Source: Herbidospora cretacea (GTDB lineage: Bacteria; Actinomycetota; Actinomycetes; Streptosporangiales; Streptosporangiaceae). From it: DNA of 64,000 nt. Below, piece by piece: positions 36,491-44,889 of this stretch. The translations under genes were made by a program, and so were the position numbers. The stretch spans positions 136,592 to 200,591 of the forward strand of contig NZ_BBXG01000010.1 in the NCBI RefSeq assembly GCF_001570605.1, read 5' to 3'. Position 1 is the first letter of the stretch, and each line of letters starts with the position of its first letter. The notes below the pieces were generated by a model. That model saw only the letters and a list, made by a program, of their open reading frames with translations. It was not told where the DNA came from and did no database searches.

Positions 36491-38026
36491 GTGCCTGTTG
36501 CACGTACGCGGTGTGCCGCGCTGGTCGGGGTGTCCGGGCACACCGTCGAGGTCGAGGCCGATGTCGGCAAAGGACTGGTGGGGACTCACTTCATCGGGTT
36601 GCTCGACACGGCGATCAGCGAGGCGAGAGACCGGGTCCGGTCGGCGTTGCTGAACAGCAGGTTCGACTGGCCCGACGCCCGGGTGACGGTCTCGCTCTTC
36701 CCCGCCTCGCTGCCCAAGAAGGGATCGTCCTTCGATCTGGCGATCGCGATGGCCGTTCTGGGCGCGGCGGGGCTCGTTCCGCCCGCGCGGATCGCCGAGC
36801 CGTTCTTCCTCGGCGAATTAGGGCTCGACGGGCGGGTGCGACCCGTCCGCGGTGTCCTTCCGGCCGCGCTCGCGGCCCTCGCCGCCGGGGCGCGGACCAT
36901 GGTCGTCCCGGTCGCCAACGCCGCCGAGGCGGCGCTCGTGCCGGGCCTCGCGGTGCTGCCCGTCTCGTCGCTGGGCGAACTGGTGGAGCTGCTGCGGGAG
37001 GGCGAGGTGAGCGCGCGGGCGCCCTACCTCGACCCGATGGAGTTCGCCGTCCCCGCCGAGGAGAAGACCGTCGACCTGGCCGACGTCGCGGGTCAGGCAC
37101 AGGGCCGGTGCGCGCTGGAGATCTGCGCGGCCGGGGGTCACAACCTCTGGCTCCTCGGACCGCCCGGGACCGGCAAGACGATGCTGGCCGAGCGGCTGAC
37201 CACGATCATCCCGCCGCTCGACCGGGAACAGGCCCTGGAGGTCACCGCGATCCACTCGATCGCCGGCACCCTCCCGGCCGGGCGGCCCCTGCTGGCCCGT
37301 CCACCGTTCGTGGCGCCCCACCACACCGCCTCGGCCGCGGCGGTGATCGGCGGCGGGACGGGACAGATCCGTCCGGGAGCCGTCTCGCTGGCCCACCGCG
37401 GCATCCTCTTCCTCGACGAGGCTCCCGAGTTCCCGCCGAGGGTCCTCGACTCGCTCCGTCAGCCGGTCGAATCGGGCCAGGTCACGGTGTCGCGGGCGAA
37501 CGGCTCGGTGACGTTCCCGGCCAGGTTCATGCTGGTCCTGGCGGCCAACCCGTGCCCGTGCGGGCTGAGCGGCGAGGCCGGGCGGTTCTGCACCTGCACT
37601 CCGGCCGTCCGCCGCCGCTACCTGGCCCGGCTGTCCGGGCCGCTGCTCGACCGGGTCGACGTGAAGGTACGCCTCTCGCCGCCGACCCGGGCCGAGCTCC
37701 TCGCCGACCGCGCCCTGGCCGAATCGAGCGCCACCGTCGCCGAACGGGTGACGGAGGCACGCGAGAGAGCGGCCGAACGCCTCGCCGGCACCCCCTGGCG
37801 GCTCAACGCCGAGGTCCCGTCGTCGCTGCTGCACGGCGGCTGGCGCCTCGGCCACCGGGACCTGGCCCCGCTGAACCGCGCCGTCGACCTGGGCACGCTC
37901 AGCGCCCGCGGGGTCGACCGCGTCCTACGGCTGGCCTGGACGATCGCCGACATCAGCCGGCGCGCCCGTCCGGCGGCCGACGAGATATCGCTGGCACTGA
38001 CGATGTGGATGGGAGAGGAACTGTGA
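36491..38026 (+). CDS. comM: YifB/ComM-type Mg-chelatase-like AAA ATPase
   Basis: 511 residues from the GTG at 36491 (GAGGGG upstream); a GTG at 36431 would add 20 residues rich in Arg and lies in the repeat. Seen: N-terminal subdomain (LVGVSGHTVEVEADVGKGL, FPASLPKKGSSFDLAIA), Walker A LLGPPGTGKTMLAERL near residue 220, FVAPHHTASAAAVIGGG, Walker B GILFLDEAPEF, a cysteine cluster NPCPCG...CTC, and C-terminal DISRRARP. ComM promotes branch migration during natural transformation in other bacteria. Start-stop overlap with dprA. Confidence 0.93.
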   Translation: MPVARTRCAALVGVSGHTVEVEADVGKGLVGTHFIGLLDTAISEARDRVRSALLNSRFDWPDARVTVSLFPASLPKKGSSFDLAIAMAVLGAAGLVPPARIAEPFFLGELGLDGRVRPVRGVLPAALAALAAGARTMVVPVANAAEAALVPGLAVLPVSSLGELVELLREGEVSARAPYLDPMEFAVPAEEKTVDLADVAGQAQGRCALEICAAGGHNLWLLGPPGTGKTMLAERLTTIIPPLDREQALEVTAIHSIAGTLPAGRPLLARPPFVAPHHTASAAAVIGGGTGQIRPGAVSLAHRGILFLDEAPEFPPRVLDSLRQPVESGQVTVSRANGSVTFPARFMLVLAANPCPCGLSGEAGRFCTCTPAVRRRYLARLSGPLLDRVDVKVRLSPPTRAELLADRALAESSATVAERVTEARERAAERLAGTPWRLNAEVPSSLLHGGWRLGHRDLAPLNRAVDLGTLSARGVDRVLRLAWTIADISRRARPAADEISLALTMWMGEEL

Positions 38027-39129
38027 CCGGTGACCGGGCCGCGAGGGCGGCCTTGACCCGGATCGCCGAGACCGGCGACGAGACCATGGGCCGCGCGATC
38101 GGCACCCACGGCGCGGAGGCCGTCCTGGCCGGGATCCGTGACGGGACCCTGGCGGGCGTCGACGATCGGAAGGCGACCGCCTGGCGGACGCGGGCCCTCG
38201 CGGCGAGCGACCCCGACGACGACCTCGCCCGCCACCGTTTCGTCATTCCCGGCGACCCCGACTGGCCGAGTCAACTCGACGACCTGCGGGACGCCCGGCC
38301 GATCGGCCTGTGGCTCTCCGGCGCGGGCGACCTCCGCCAGGCGGGCGCGCGATCGATCGCCGTGGTCGGCGCCCGCGCGGCCACCCCCTACGGGGTGAAC
38401 GTCGCCTCCGAGCTGGCCTGCCGCCTGTCCGACCGGGGCTATGCGGTGATCTCCGGAGGCGCGTACGGCATCGACGCCGCCGCCCACCGGGGCTGCCTGG
38501 CCGGGCCGTCCCCGACGGTCGCGATCCTGGCGTGCGGCGTCGACGTGCCCTACCCGGCCGCCCACCAGGACCTGTTCGCCGCGATCCGGGAGGAGGGCCT
38601 GGTCATCAGCGAATCCCCGCCCGGGGTGACCCCCACGCGGTTACGCTTCCTCGTCCGCAACCGGGTCATCGCCGCCCTGTCGCGGGGGACCGTCGTCATC
38701 CAGGCGGCGCCCCGCTCGGGGGCGTTGAACACCGCCCACCACGCGTTCCAGTTGAACCGTCAGCTGATGGCCGTACCGGGGCCGGTGACCAGCGAGGTCT
38801 CGGCGGGCTGCAACAACCTGATCCGGCTGGGGAAGGCGGTGTGCGTGACGTCGGCCGACGAGATCCTGGAACAGGTCGGCCAGGCCGGCGACGACATCGC
38901 ACCCGTCCCGCGTGGCCAGATGACCTCCCGTGACCTGCTCAGCCTGGAGTCCAAGCGCGTCCTCGACGCGCTGCCGAACCGGGGGGCGATGGGCCCGGCC
39001 GAACTGGCGCTCAAGGCGGGGCTCCCGCTGCCGGTGGCGCTGAGCTGCCTGGGCAACCTGGAGGCCGGCGGCTATCTGATGCGTGAGGGGAGCGGCTGGC
39101 GGCTGAGTGCGAAAGGAAGGGGAAGATAA
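38023..39129 (+). CDS. dprA: DNA-processing protein DprA
   Basis: 368 residues. Loads RecA on incoming single-stranded DNA. Seen: N-terminal helical domain, FVIPGDPDWPSQLDDL, the Rossmann core with AVVGARAATPYGVNVA, VISGGAYGIDAAAHRG, FLVRNRVIAALSRGTVVIQA and PGPVTSEVSAGCNNLI, and a C-terminal winged helix (PAELALKAGLPLPVALSCLG). The GTG start overlaps the comM stop (GTGA). xerC begins 6 bases downstream. Confidence 0.94.
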   Translation: MTGDRAARAALTRIAETGDETMGRAIGTHGAEAVLAGIRDGTLAGVDDRKATAWRTRALAASDPDDDLARHRFVIPGDPDWPSQLDDLRDARPIGLWLSGAGDLRQAGARSIAVVGARAATPYGVNVASELACRLSDRGYAVISGGAYGIDAAAHRGCLAGPSPTVAILACGVDVPYPAAHQDLFAAIREEGLVISESPPGVTPTRLRFLVRNRVIAALSRGTVVIQAAPRSGALNTAHHAFQLNRQLMAVPGPVTSEVSAGCNNLIRLGKAVCVTSADEILEQVGQAGDDIAPVPRGQMTSRDLLSLESKRVLDALPNRGAMGPAELALKAGLPLPVALSCLGNLEAGGYLMREGSGWRLSAKGRGR

Positions 39130-39135
39130 GCGGAT

Positions 39136-40644
39136 ATGTCGGGAGATCTAGAGGACGCGGTACGGGCCTTCGAACGCCACCTCCGGGTCGAACGCGGCCT
39201 GGCGGCCAACACCGTGCGGGCGTACATGGGCGACCTGTCATCCCTGACGGAACACCTCCTCGACGTGGGCGTCGACCGGGTCGAGCTGATCGGCGTGGGG
39301 GTGCTGCGCGAATGGCTGGGGGAGCAGCACGACACCGGCAAGTCCCGGGCGACCCTGGCCCGGCGAACGGCCTGCATCCGCGGCTTCACATCGTTCTGCC
39401 ACCGGGCGGGGTGGCTGACCACCGATCCAGGTCTGCTCCTCGGTACGGCCCGCACCAAGCGAACCCTCCCCAAGGTGCTCGACCAGGCCGAGGCCGTGCG
39501 CATGCTGGACCTCGGAAGACAGGGCGGGGGGACCGCTCCCGGCAAAGACGCGCCGCTGAGGGATCACCAGCCGAGCAGAACAAGTGATCGGCCGAGCCAG
39601 GACTCCGATGCGCCCGCCCTGCGGTATCCAGGCGCGGAGCCTTACGACCTTCGGTCAGGTGGGCCCGCTTCCTCCGATCCCCAACGGGAGACCAGTGTTC
39701 CTCGGTTCGAGCGGTCCGGTTCCCTCGATCCCCAATGGGGAGCCGGTGAGCCTCCGTTCGAAAGGTCCGCTTCCTCCGATCCCCAACGGGAGACCAGTGT
39801 TCCTCGGTTCGAGCGGTCCGGTTCCCTCGATCCCCAATGGGGAGCCGGTGAGCCTCCGTTCGAAAGGTCCGCTTCCTCCGATTCTCGATATGAGGCAGCT
39901 GGGCTCCATGATCCTCGGCCAAAGCTGGGGGCCGATGAGCTGGTTTCTGGGTTCGAGGGCGATGCCTCCGGTGCTGTGGAGCTCGGCCGGCGCTCGGTGT
40001 CAGGTGCTCCGGGTGGTGACGGCCCGCGTTCTGAGCGGAGATCGACCACATCCGATGCCACGGATGCCCGTCCCGCGTCGGCCTCCCAGCCCTCCGCTCG
40101 AAGTACTGAGGGCGCGGCCCATGACGAGCCGCACGTGGTGGCGAGAGAGCTCCGTGATCAGGCGTTGCTGGAGGTTCTCTACGCCACGGGTATCCGGGTC
40201 AGTGAGCTCTGCGGGCTCGACCTCGACGACGTCGACCGGGAGCGGCGGACCATCAGGGTGCTGGGGAAAGGTGGCCGCGAGCGGGTCGTGCCGCTGGGGC
40301 TGCCGGCGCTGGATGCACTAGATGCCTGGTGTGTTCGCGGGAGGCCCGTCCTCGTCGGCGTGCGTTCCGGGCCGGCGTTGTTCCTCGGGGTGAAAGGCGG
40401 GCGGATCGACCAGAGCGCGGTGCGGCGGGTCGTTCACGCCCGGCTGGGCGAAGCCGGGGTCCCCGACATGGGGCCACATGGTCTCCGCCATACGGCGGCC
40501 ACTCATCTGCTGGAGGGCGGGGCCGATCTCCGGAGTGTCCAGGAGCTACTTGGACATGCGTCGCTCGGTACCACCCAGCTGTACACGCACGTCTCGATCG
40601 AACGCCTCCGGGCCGCCTACGAGCAGGCCCACCCTCGGGCTTGA
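39136..40644 (+). CDS. xerC: XerC-like tyrosine recombinase with a large repeat-bearing interdomain insertion
   Basis: 502 residues, against about 300 for normal XerC. N-terminal core-binding domain (about 1-125, [19 protein letters not shown]) and C-terminal catalytic domain (about 333-502) are intact: Arg354 in TGIRVSEL, the beta-hairpin Lys region [10 protein letters not shown], His448-x-x-Arg451 ([11 protein letters not shown]), His474 (GHASLGTT) and Tyr483 (LYTHVS). Between [15 protein letters not shown] and [14 protein letters not shown] lie about 205 extra residues rich in Ser, Arg, Pro and Glu, including two identical 34-residue repeats. XerC normally resolves chromosome dimers at dif; whether this version is active is open. 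Confidence 0.88.
   Translation: MSGDLEDAVRAFERHLRVERGLAANTVRAYMGDLSSLTEHLLDVGVDRVELIGVGVLREWLGEQHDTGKSRATLARRTACIRGFTSFCHRAGWLTTDPGLLLGTARTKRTLPKVLDQAEAVRMLDLGRQGGGTAPGKDAPLRDHQPSRTSDRPSQDSDAPALRYPGAEPYDLRSGGPASSDPQRETSVPRFERSGSLDPQWGAGEPPFERSASSDPQRETSVPRFERSGSLDPQWGAGEPPFERSASSDSRYEAAGLHDPRPKLGADELVSGFEGDASGAVELGRRSVSGAPGGDGPRSERRSTTSDATDARPASASQPSARSTEGAAHDEPHVVARELRDQALLEVLYATGIRVSELCGLDLDDVDRERRTIRVLGKGGRERVVPLGLPALDALDAWCVRGRPVLVGVRSGPALFLGVKGGRIDQSAVRRVVHARLGEAGVPDMGPHGLRHTAATHLLEGGADLRSVQELLGHASLGTTQLYTHVSIERLRAAYEQAHPRA
39665..39882 (+). repeat. Perfect 102-bp tandem repeat inside xerC
   Basis: Two identical 102-bp units (39665-39766, 39767-39868) plus 14 bases of a third. Each unit is itself two related 51-bp halves, coding [16 protein letters not shown] and [16 protein letters not shown] types. 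The period is a multiple of 3, so the reading frame is kept. Confidence 0.97.
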
Positions 40645-41097
40645 TCAGCGGGAGACGTCTGCTCCCGGAGCTGAGTCGACCGGCAGCTTGATCGTTGGGC
40701 CCTAGGGTGCCAAGCCTGTTCGCATGCTGCCACCGGGCTCTGTGGAAATTGATCGACGCAGCCATTCGGGGAACACACCCTCTTGCCCGAAGCCCCCACA
40801 CCCGTGAGTCCAAGCGAAGGGGACCCGAAGCCCGCGCACCCGCGAGTTCAAGCGAAGGGGACCCGAAGCGCGCGCACCCGCGAGTCCAAGCGAAGGTGAC
40901 CCGAAGCGCGCACACGGGCGAGTCCAAGCGAGGGTGCCCCGCCTCCGTCAGTGGGTGCGCCATGCTGAGGATGGTCTTCGAGAAGCTGGGACAAAGCTAC
41001 ACCGCGTGTCCGATGAACCGCTGCTCCCACAACCTCTCGGCTAAAGGTCGACAGGCGAAGCCGCATCTGAATCAGAGGGCTGGTAGCCGGCCAGGGA
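40645..41097. other. Gene-free stretch between xerC and the M23 gene
   Basis: 453 bases. No ORF here has supportable coding features; long frames on both strands read through the tandem repeats. The left part (40645-40787) shows no clear promoter or terminator. The right part (40940-41097) is also unassigned. Confidence 0.7.
40788..40939. repeat. Four copies of a 38-bp tandem repeat
   Basis: Units start at 40788, 40826, 40864 and 40902, each beginning CGAAGC and containing CGAGTCCAAGCGAAGG or a one- to three-base variant. The period is not a multiple of 3 and there are no unique spacers, so neither a coding repeat nor a CRISPR array. Confidence 0.95.
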
Positions 41098-41628
41098 TCA
41101 CGGCTCGGGATGATCGTGCCCAATGGGCCGGGCAGGTCCGGGTGGGTCGTCAAGCGCCCATTCCCCAAGCGGCCTCGGAAGCAGTCGCACCTGGCCCAGC
41201 CCCAGCAGATGGAGCGGATCCAGGTAGAGGTCGCCGCTGAGCAGCCCCCAGTGCAGGCAGGTCCGGGGACAGTGCCCGTCCGGCCCGCTCACCGTTCCGA
41301 GCACCTCGCCGACCCGCACCCGCTGCCCCTCGGTCACCGTCGGCGCGACCGGCAGGTAGGTCGTCCGCAGCCCGTTGGCATGGGAAACCGTCACCACCCC
41401 GCGCCCCGCCACCCTCCGGGCCACCGTGACCACGCCGTCCCCGGCCGCCAGCACCTCCTGTCCCGTATCAGCAGGCAGGTCGACCCCACGGTGCCCGGAC
41501 AACCACCGTTCTGGCGGCGGAGTGAAGGGGCGGACAGGCCGGGGTTCGCCGGCCAAGGGCCACCCCCACTGAGCGGCGATCACGAGCAGGACCGAAGCTG
41601 GAAACAACATGACGACCAGCCTGACCAC
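41098..41628 (-). CDS. M23/LytM-family protein with a missing active-site histidine
   Basis: 176 residues: signal or membrane helix (LVVMLFPASVLLVIAAQWGW), then a LytM fold with SGHRGVDLPADTGQEVLAAGDG, which keeps the HxxxD motif. Where active M23 peptidases have HLH, this protein reads TCLHWGLL, so the first histidine of HxH is replaced by cysteine. It is probably a non-catalytic wall-binding or regulatory factor. GTG start at 41628; ATG at 41610 is an alternative. A gene of this kind next to rpsB is usual in actinomycetes. Confidence 0.85.
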   Translation of the reverse strand: MVRLVVMLFPASVLLVIAAQWGWPLAGEPRPVRPFTPPPERWLSGHRGVDLPADTGQEVLAAGDGVVTVARRVAGRGVVTVSHANGLRTTYLPVAPTVTEGQRVRVGEVLGTVSGPDGHCPRTCLHWGLLSGDLYLDPLHLLGLGQVRLLPRPLGEWALDDPPGPARPIGHDHPEP

Positions 41629-41661
41629 CTCGACACACCCCGCACCCTTTCAACAACTGTC

Positions 41662-41726
41662 TGTGGATAACCCTCGGAGCTATGTCCGGTTATGAGAGTT
41701 CAGCCTGTGGAGAAGGTTGTGGATAA
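41662..41726 (+). promoter_or_regulatory. Cluster of DnaA-box-like sequences
   Basis: TGTGGATAA occurs at 41662-41670 and 41718-41726, both the reverse complement of TTATCCACA; TGTGGAGAA at 41706-41714 differs by one base. All three lie in the same orientation between two divergent genes. Direct observation; DnaA binding is inference. Confidence 0.6.
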
Positions 41727-41738
41727 CTTGAGGATCCC

Positions 41739-43004
41739 GTGACCGGCCACGTCATCCAGGAGCTGCAGAGGCTCGCGGGCGTCGATCTGGGCCGTGTCCA
41801 GGTCACCGGCCAGGAGCCGGTCATGCCCTCGCCCTTCCGGATCGGCACCGCCGCCGCGTCCAGCGTGGGCGTGGCCACCGCCGCGATGGCGGCGCTCACC
41901 GGTCGCCACGGCCAGGCGTCGGTCGACATGCGCCACGCCGCCGTCGCCTTCCGCAGTGAGCGCCACTTCCGCGTCGGGGCCGAGCCCATCGAGCTGTGGG
42001 CGCCGATCAGCGGCGACTACCCGGCCGCCGACGGCCGCGTCAGGATCCACGCCAACTTCGTCCACCACCGCGACGCCGCGCTGGCGGCGCTCGGGCTTCC
42101 CCCGGACGCCACGCGGGAGGAGGTGGGGGAGGTGTGCGGAGGGCGTACCGGACTGGAGATCGAGAACGCGGTCGTCGCGGCGGGTGGATGCGCGGCCGCG
42201 ATGCGGAGCCGGGCCGGATGGGCCGGCCACCCGCACGGCCGGGCGGTGGCGGCCCGGCCGGTTCTCACGCTCGACCGGCTCCCGGGGCCGCCGCCGCGCG
42301 AGGGCGGGCTGCGGGTGGTGGACCTCACGCGGGTCATCGCGGGGCCGGTCGCGAGCCGGTTCCTGGCCTCGCACGGCGCTGAGGTCATGCACGTCTGCGG
42401 GCCCGGGCTCCCGGAGGTTCCGGGGCTGGTGCTGGAGACCGCCGCCGGGAAGAGGTCGTGCCTGATCGATCTTCCCGCCGAGGGCGACCTGCTCAGGGAG
42501 CTCATCCGGGAGGCCGACGTCGTCATCCGGGGGTACCGGCCGGGTGCGCTCGACGGGCTCGGGTTCGGGCTGGGCGATCTCGTCGGGCTGCGGCCGGGTG
42601 TCGTGGTGGTCGACGTCTCCGCCTACGGTCCGGGGCCCTGGCACGGGAGGCGGGGGTTCGACAGCCTCGTCCAGATGGCGACCGGGATCGCCGCCGAATC
42701 GGGGCCGCTGCCCTGCCAGGCGCTCGACCACGCCACCGGCTACCTGGCCGCCTTCGCGGCGGCCTCGGCGCTCCTCCGCAGGCGGCGGGAGGGCGGTTCC
42801 TGGCACGCCGTGCTGTCCCTCGCCGCCACCGCTCACTGGCTCGACGGCCTGGGCAGGACGACGCCCGGCGGCGAGCCCGGCGTCGGCGACCTCCTGGAGA
42901 CCCGCGACGGATACACCTTCGTCCGTCCCGCCGGACTCATCGCCGGGCGCCCGCCTACATGGTCGGCCCCACCCCGGCCCGGTGAGCATCCGGCCGCATG
43001 GTGA
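41739..43004 (+). CDS. CaiB/BaiF-type CoA-transferase (family III), rearranged
   Basis: 421 residues, expected to move CoA between carboxylic acids. The usual N-terminal motif (VVDLTRVIAGPVASRFLASH) appears only near residue 188. The first 185 residues instead resemble the C-terminal part of a family III enzyme (NFVHHRDAALAALGLPPDAT and AAGGCAAAMRSRAGWAGHPH). So this looks like a fusion of the end of one copy with the start of another. VSAYGPGPWHGRRGFDSLVQ is kept. GTG start at 41739. The 3' end overlaps the convergent MFS gene by 50 bases. Substrate unknown; activity uncertain. Confidence 0.75.
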   Translation: MTGHVIQELQRLAGVDLGRVQVTGQEPVMPSPFRIGTAAASSVGVATAAMAALTGRHGQASVDMRHAAVAFRSERHFRVGAEPIELWAPISGDYPAADGRVRIHANFVHHRDAALAALGLPPDATREEVGEVCGGRTGLEIENAVVAAGGCAAAMRSRAGWAGHPHGRAVAARPVLTLDRLPGPPPREGGLRVVDLTRVIAGPVASRFLASHGAEVMHVCGPGLPEVPGLVLETAAGKRSCLIDLPAEGDLLRELIREADVVIRGYRPGALDGLGFGLGDLVGLRPGVVVVDVSAYGPGPWHGRRGFDSLVQMATGIAAESGPLPCQALDHATGYLAAFAAASALLRRRREGGSWHAVLSLAATAHWLDGLGRTTPGGEPGVGDLLETRDGYTFVRPAGLIAGRPPTWSAPPRPGEHPAAW

Positions 43005-44235
43005 TCGCGCGACGGTCACGCGCCTGCCCGACCAGCGGCGACAGCCACAGCCACGGGATGGTCAGCAGCGCCCCAGCGAAACACGCCCACATCGCCGGGC
43101 GCAGCCCCAGCAGTTCCCCGGCGACGCCGCCCAGCAGCCCGCCGATCCCCAGCGCGCCCTGCGTGAGGAAGTTGATCGACGCGTTGACCCTGCCGATCAG
43201 CGGCGGCGGGGTCTCCCGCAGCGTCTCGGCCCCGGCGCACACGCTGTAGCAGACCACGGCCACCCCCACCACGGCCTCCGCCAGCCCGATCAGCAGCACG
43301 CACCACCACACCGGTCCGCTGACGGCGGCCATCGCCAGGAATCCGACCGGGAAGAACAGCACCGAGGCCAGCAGCACCCGGGGCGCCCCGTGCCGCCGGG
43401 TGACGGCGGGTGCGAGGAAGGCCCCGACCAGCCCGCCGGCCCCGAATCCCATCATCGAGATGCCCACGAGGCCGCCCGGCAGGCCGAGCACGTGCACCGC
43501 GTAGAGGACGTAGACAGCCAGTTGGGCGGCGGCGAACAGGTTGACCGTCATGCCGCACAGCGTCAGCGCCCGCAGCGCGGGGTGGCGGGCCAGCGCCGAC
43601 ATGCCCTCCGCGATCTCCTGGCGGAGCGCCCGCCGGGGCGGGATCGGCCGCTCCGGCTCCACGGCGCGGATGGAGCGCAGGCAGAGGGCGGACGCCACGA
43701 ACGTCACCGCGTTGACCAGCATCGCCAGCGGGGCCGACAGCACGCTGACCAGCACCCCGGCCAGCCCGGGGCCGCCGAGCTGGGCGATGGAGAAGACCGA
43801 CTGCATGCCCGCGATGGCCTCGGTCCGCTGCGACTCGCCGACCACGCTGGTCAGGTGGGGGATGGTGAAGTTGCGGAAGGTCACGGTGCAGGTGCCCACC
43901 ACCAGGGCCACCGCGATCAGCCAGTGGACGGTCAGCAGGCCGAGCAGCCAGGCGGCGGGGACCGTCAGGACGGCCGTGCCGGACACGAGTTCGCAGGCCA
44001 CCAGTACCGGGCGACGCCGCCGCACCCGGTCGGCCCAGGCGCCGATGGGCAGCGCGACGAACAGGAACGGGAGGGAAGCGGCGGCCGTCAGCACGCCCAT
44101 CTCCATGGGCGAGGCGGCGAGGAGGGTGACGGCGGTGAGCGGGACGGCGAGGCGGGACACCTCGCTCCCGGCTTCGGTGACGGCCCGTGCGGACCAGAGG
44201 AGGCGGTAGTCGCGCTGCCGGCGGAGGGGGATCAT
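42955..44235 (-). CDS. MFS transporter, probable drug or metabolite efflux
   Basis: 426 residues, about twelve helices. Seen: FRLLW-type start (RQRDYRLLWSARAVTEAGSE), LPIGAWADRVRRRRPVLVAC loop between helices 2 and 3, and GRVNASINFLTQGALGIGGL in the second half. It belongs to the MFS group of macrolide or enterobactin exporters (MFS_3). Divergent from an ArsR-type regulator across a 72-base gap with palindromic operators, so the regulator very likely represses it. Confidence 0.88.
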   Translation of the reverse strand: MIPLRRQRDYRLLWSARAVTEAGSEVSRLAVPLTAVTLLAASPMEMGVLTAAASLPFLFVALPIGAWADRVRRRRPVLVACELVSGTAVLTVPAAWLLGLLTVHWLIAVALVVGTCTVTFRNFTIPHLTSVVGESQRTEAIAGMQSVFSIAQLGGPGLAGVLVSVLSAPLAMLVNAVTFVASALCLRSIRAVEPERPIPPRRALRQEIAEGMSALARHPALRALTLCGMTVNLFAAAQLAVYVLYAVHVLGLPGGLVGISMMGFGAGGLVGAFLAPAVTRRHGAPRVLLASVLFFPVGFLAMAAVSGPVWWCVLLIGLAEAVVGVAVVCYSVCAGAETLRETPPPLIGRVNASINFLTQGALGIGGLLGGVAGELLGLRPAMWACFAGALLTIPWLWLSPLVGQARDRRAITMRPDAHRAGVGPTM

Positions 44236-44240
44236 ATTTA

Positions 44241-44284
44241 TGAAAGTACTCTTTCAGAGATATGAAGGCAATGCTTCATATCTC
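44241..44284. promoter_or_regulatory. Two palindromic operators between the MFS and ArsR genes
   Basis: TGAAAG-TACT-CTTTCA (44241-44256) and a perfect 11-bp dyad GAGATATGAAG-GCAATG-CTTCATATCTC (44257-44284) lie directly side by side. The AT-rich 28-bp dyad is typical of a dimeric winged-helix repressor site. It overlaps the expected promoters of both divergent genes. Confidence 0.8.
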
Positions 44285-44307
44285 GGCACCGCCTACCGTA
44301 GGACCCC

Positions 44308-44889
44308 ATGAAGACTCGGATGGTCACCGACGACGTCGGGCTGCTGCGGGCCATGGCCCATCCGGCGCGGCTGGCGATCCTCGGGCGGCTCCAGGAGGAG
44401 GGCCCCGCGACGGCCACCGAGTGCGCCGAGATCGCCGGGCTGTCCCCGAGCGCGTGCAGCTACCACCTGCGCACCCTCGCCAAGCACGGCCTCATCGAAG
44501 AGGCCCCCGCGCGCGGCGACGGCCGCGAGCGCGTCTGGCGGGCGCTCCAGAAGGGGTGGGGCATGAAAGACCCCGAAAGCGGCGAACTCACCCCCGAACT
44601 CCTCGCCGCCCAGAGCGCGGTGATCCAGACCGTCCTCGACGAGGCGGCCCGGAGGCTGTCGGAGTACCTGGCCCAGTCGTCCCGGGAGTCGGCCGACTGG
44701 CGCGACGCGACCCGCCTGTCCCACATGGTCCTGTACATGGACCCCGACGAGGTCCGCTCCCTCGTCGAGCGCATCGACGAACTCGTCGCCCCCTACCGCA
44801 TCGTCGACCGCGACCCCGAAACGGCCCCCAACGGCGCCCGCGTCACCGAGTTCCAGCTCCGCTTCTTCCCCCGCGCCCCCAACCGCTGA
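44308..44889 (+). CDS. ArsR-family (HTH_20) transcriptional regulator
   Basis: 193 residues. Seen: LLRAMAHPARLAILGRLQEEGPATATECAEIAGLSPSACSYHL split as a winged helix near residues 12-58, then a wing APARGDGRERVWRAL, and a helical C-terminal domain. No CxC metal motif, so it probably responds to a small molecule or to none. It is expected to bind the adjacent dyads and repress both itself and the MFS gene. Confidence 0.88.
   Translation: MKTRMVTDDVGLLRAMAHPARLAILGRLQEEGPATATECAEIAGLSPSACSYHLRTLAKHGLIEEAPARGDGRERVWRALQKGWGMKDPESGELTPELLAAQSAVIQTVLDEAARRLSEYLAQSSRESADWRDATRLSHMVLYMDPDEVRSLVERIDELVAPYRIVDRDPETAPNGARVTEFQLRFFPRAPNR

Noticed and set aside
39584-40321. Alternative coding frames through the xerC repeats, on both strands
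   Set aside because: Because the period is a multiple of 3, several frames stay open; only the xerC frame joins recognisable domains on both sides.
39665-40939. CRISPR array
   Set aside because: The 102-bp units and the 38-bp units are directly adjacent with no unique spacers, and no cas genes are present.
40253-40963. Minus-strand frame through the 38-bp repeats
   Set aside because: Extends antisense into xerC and has no start site or motif; openness comes from composition.
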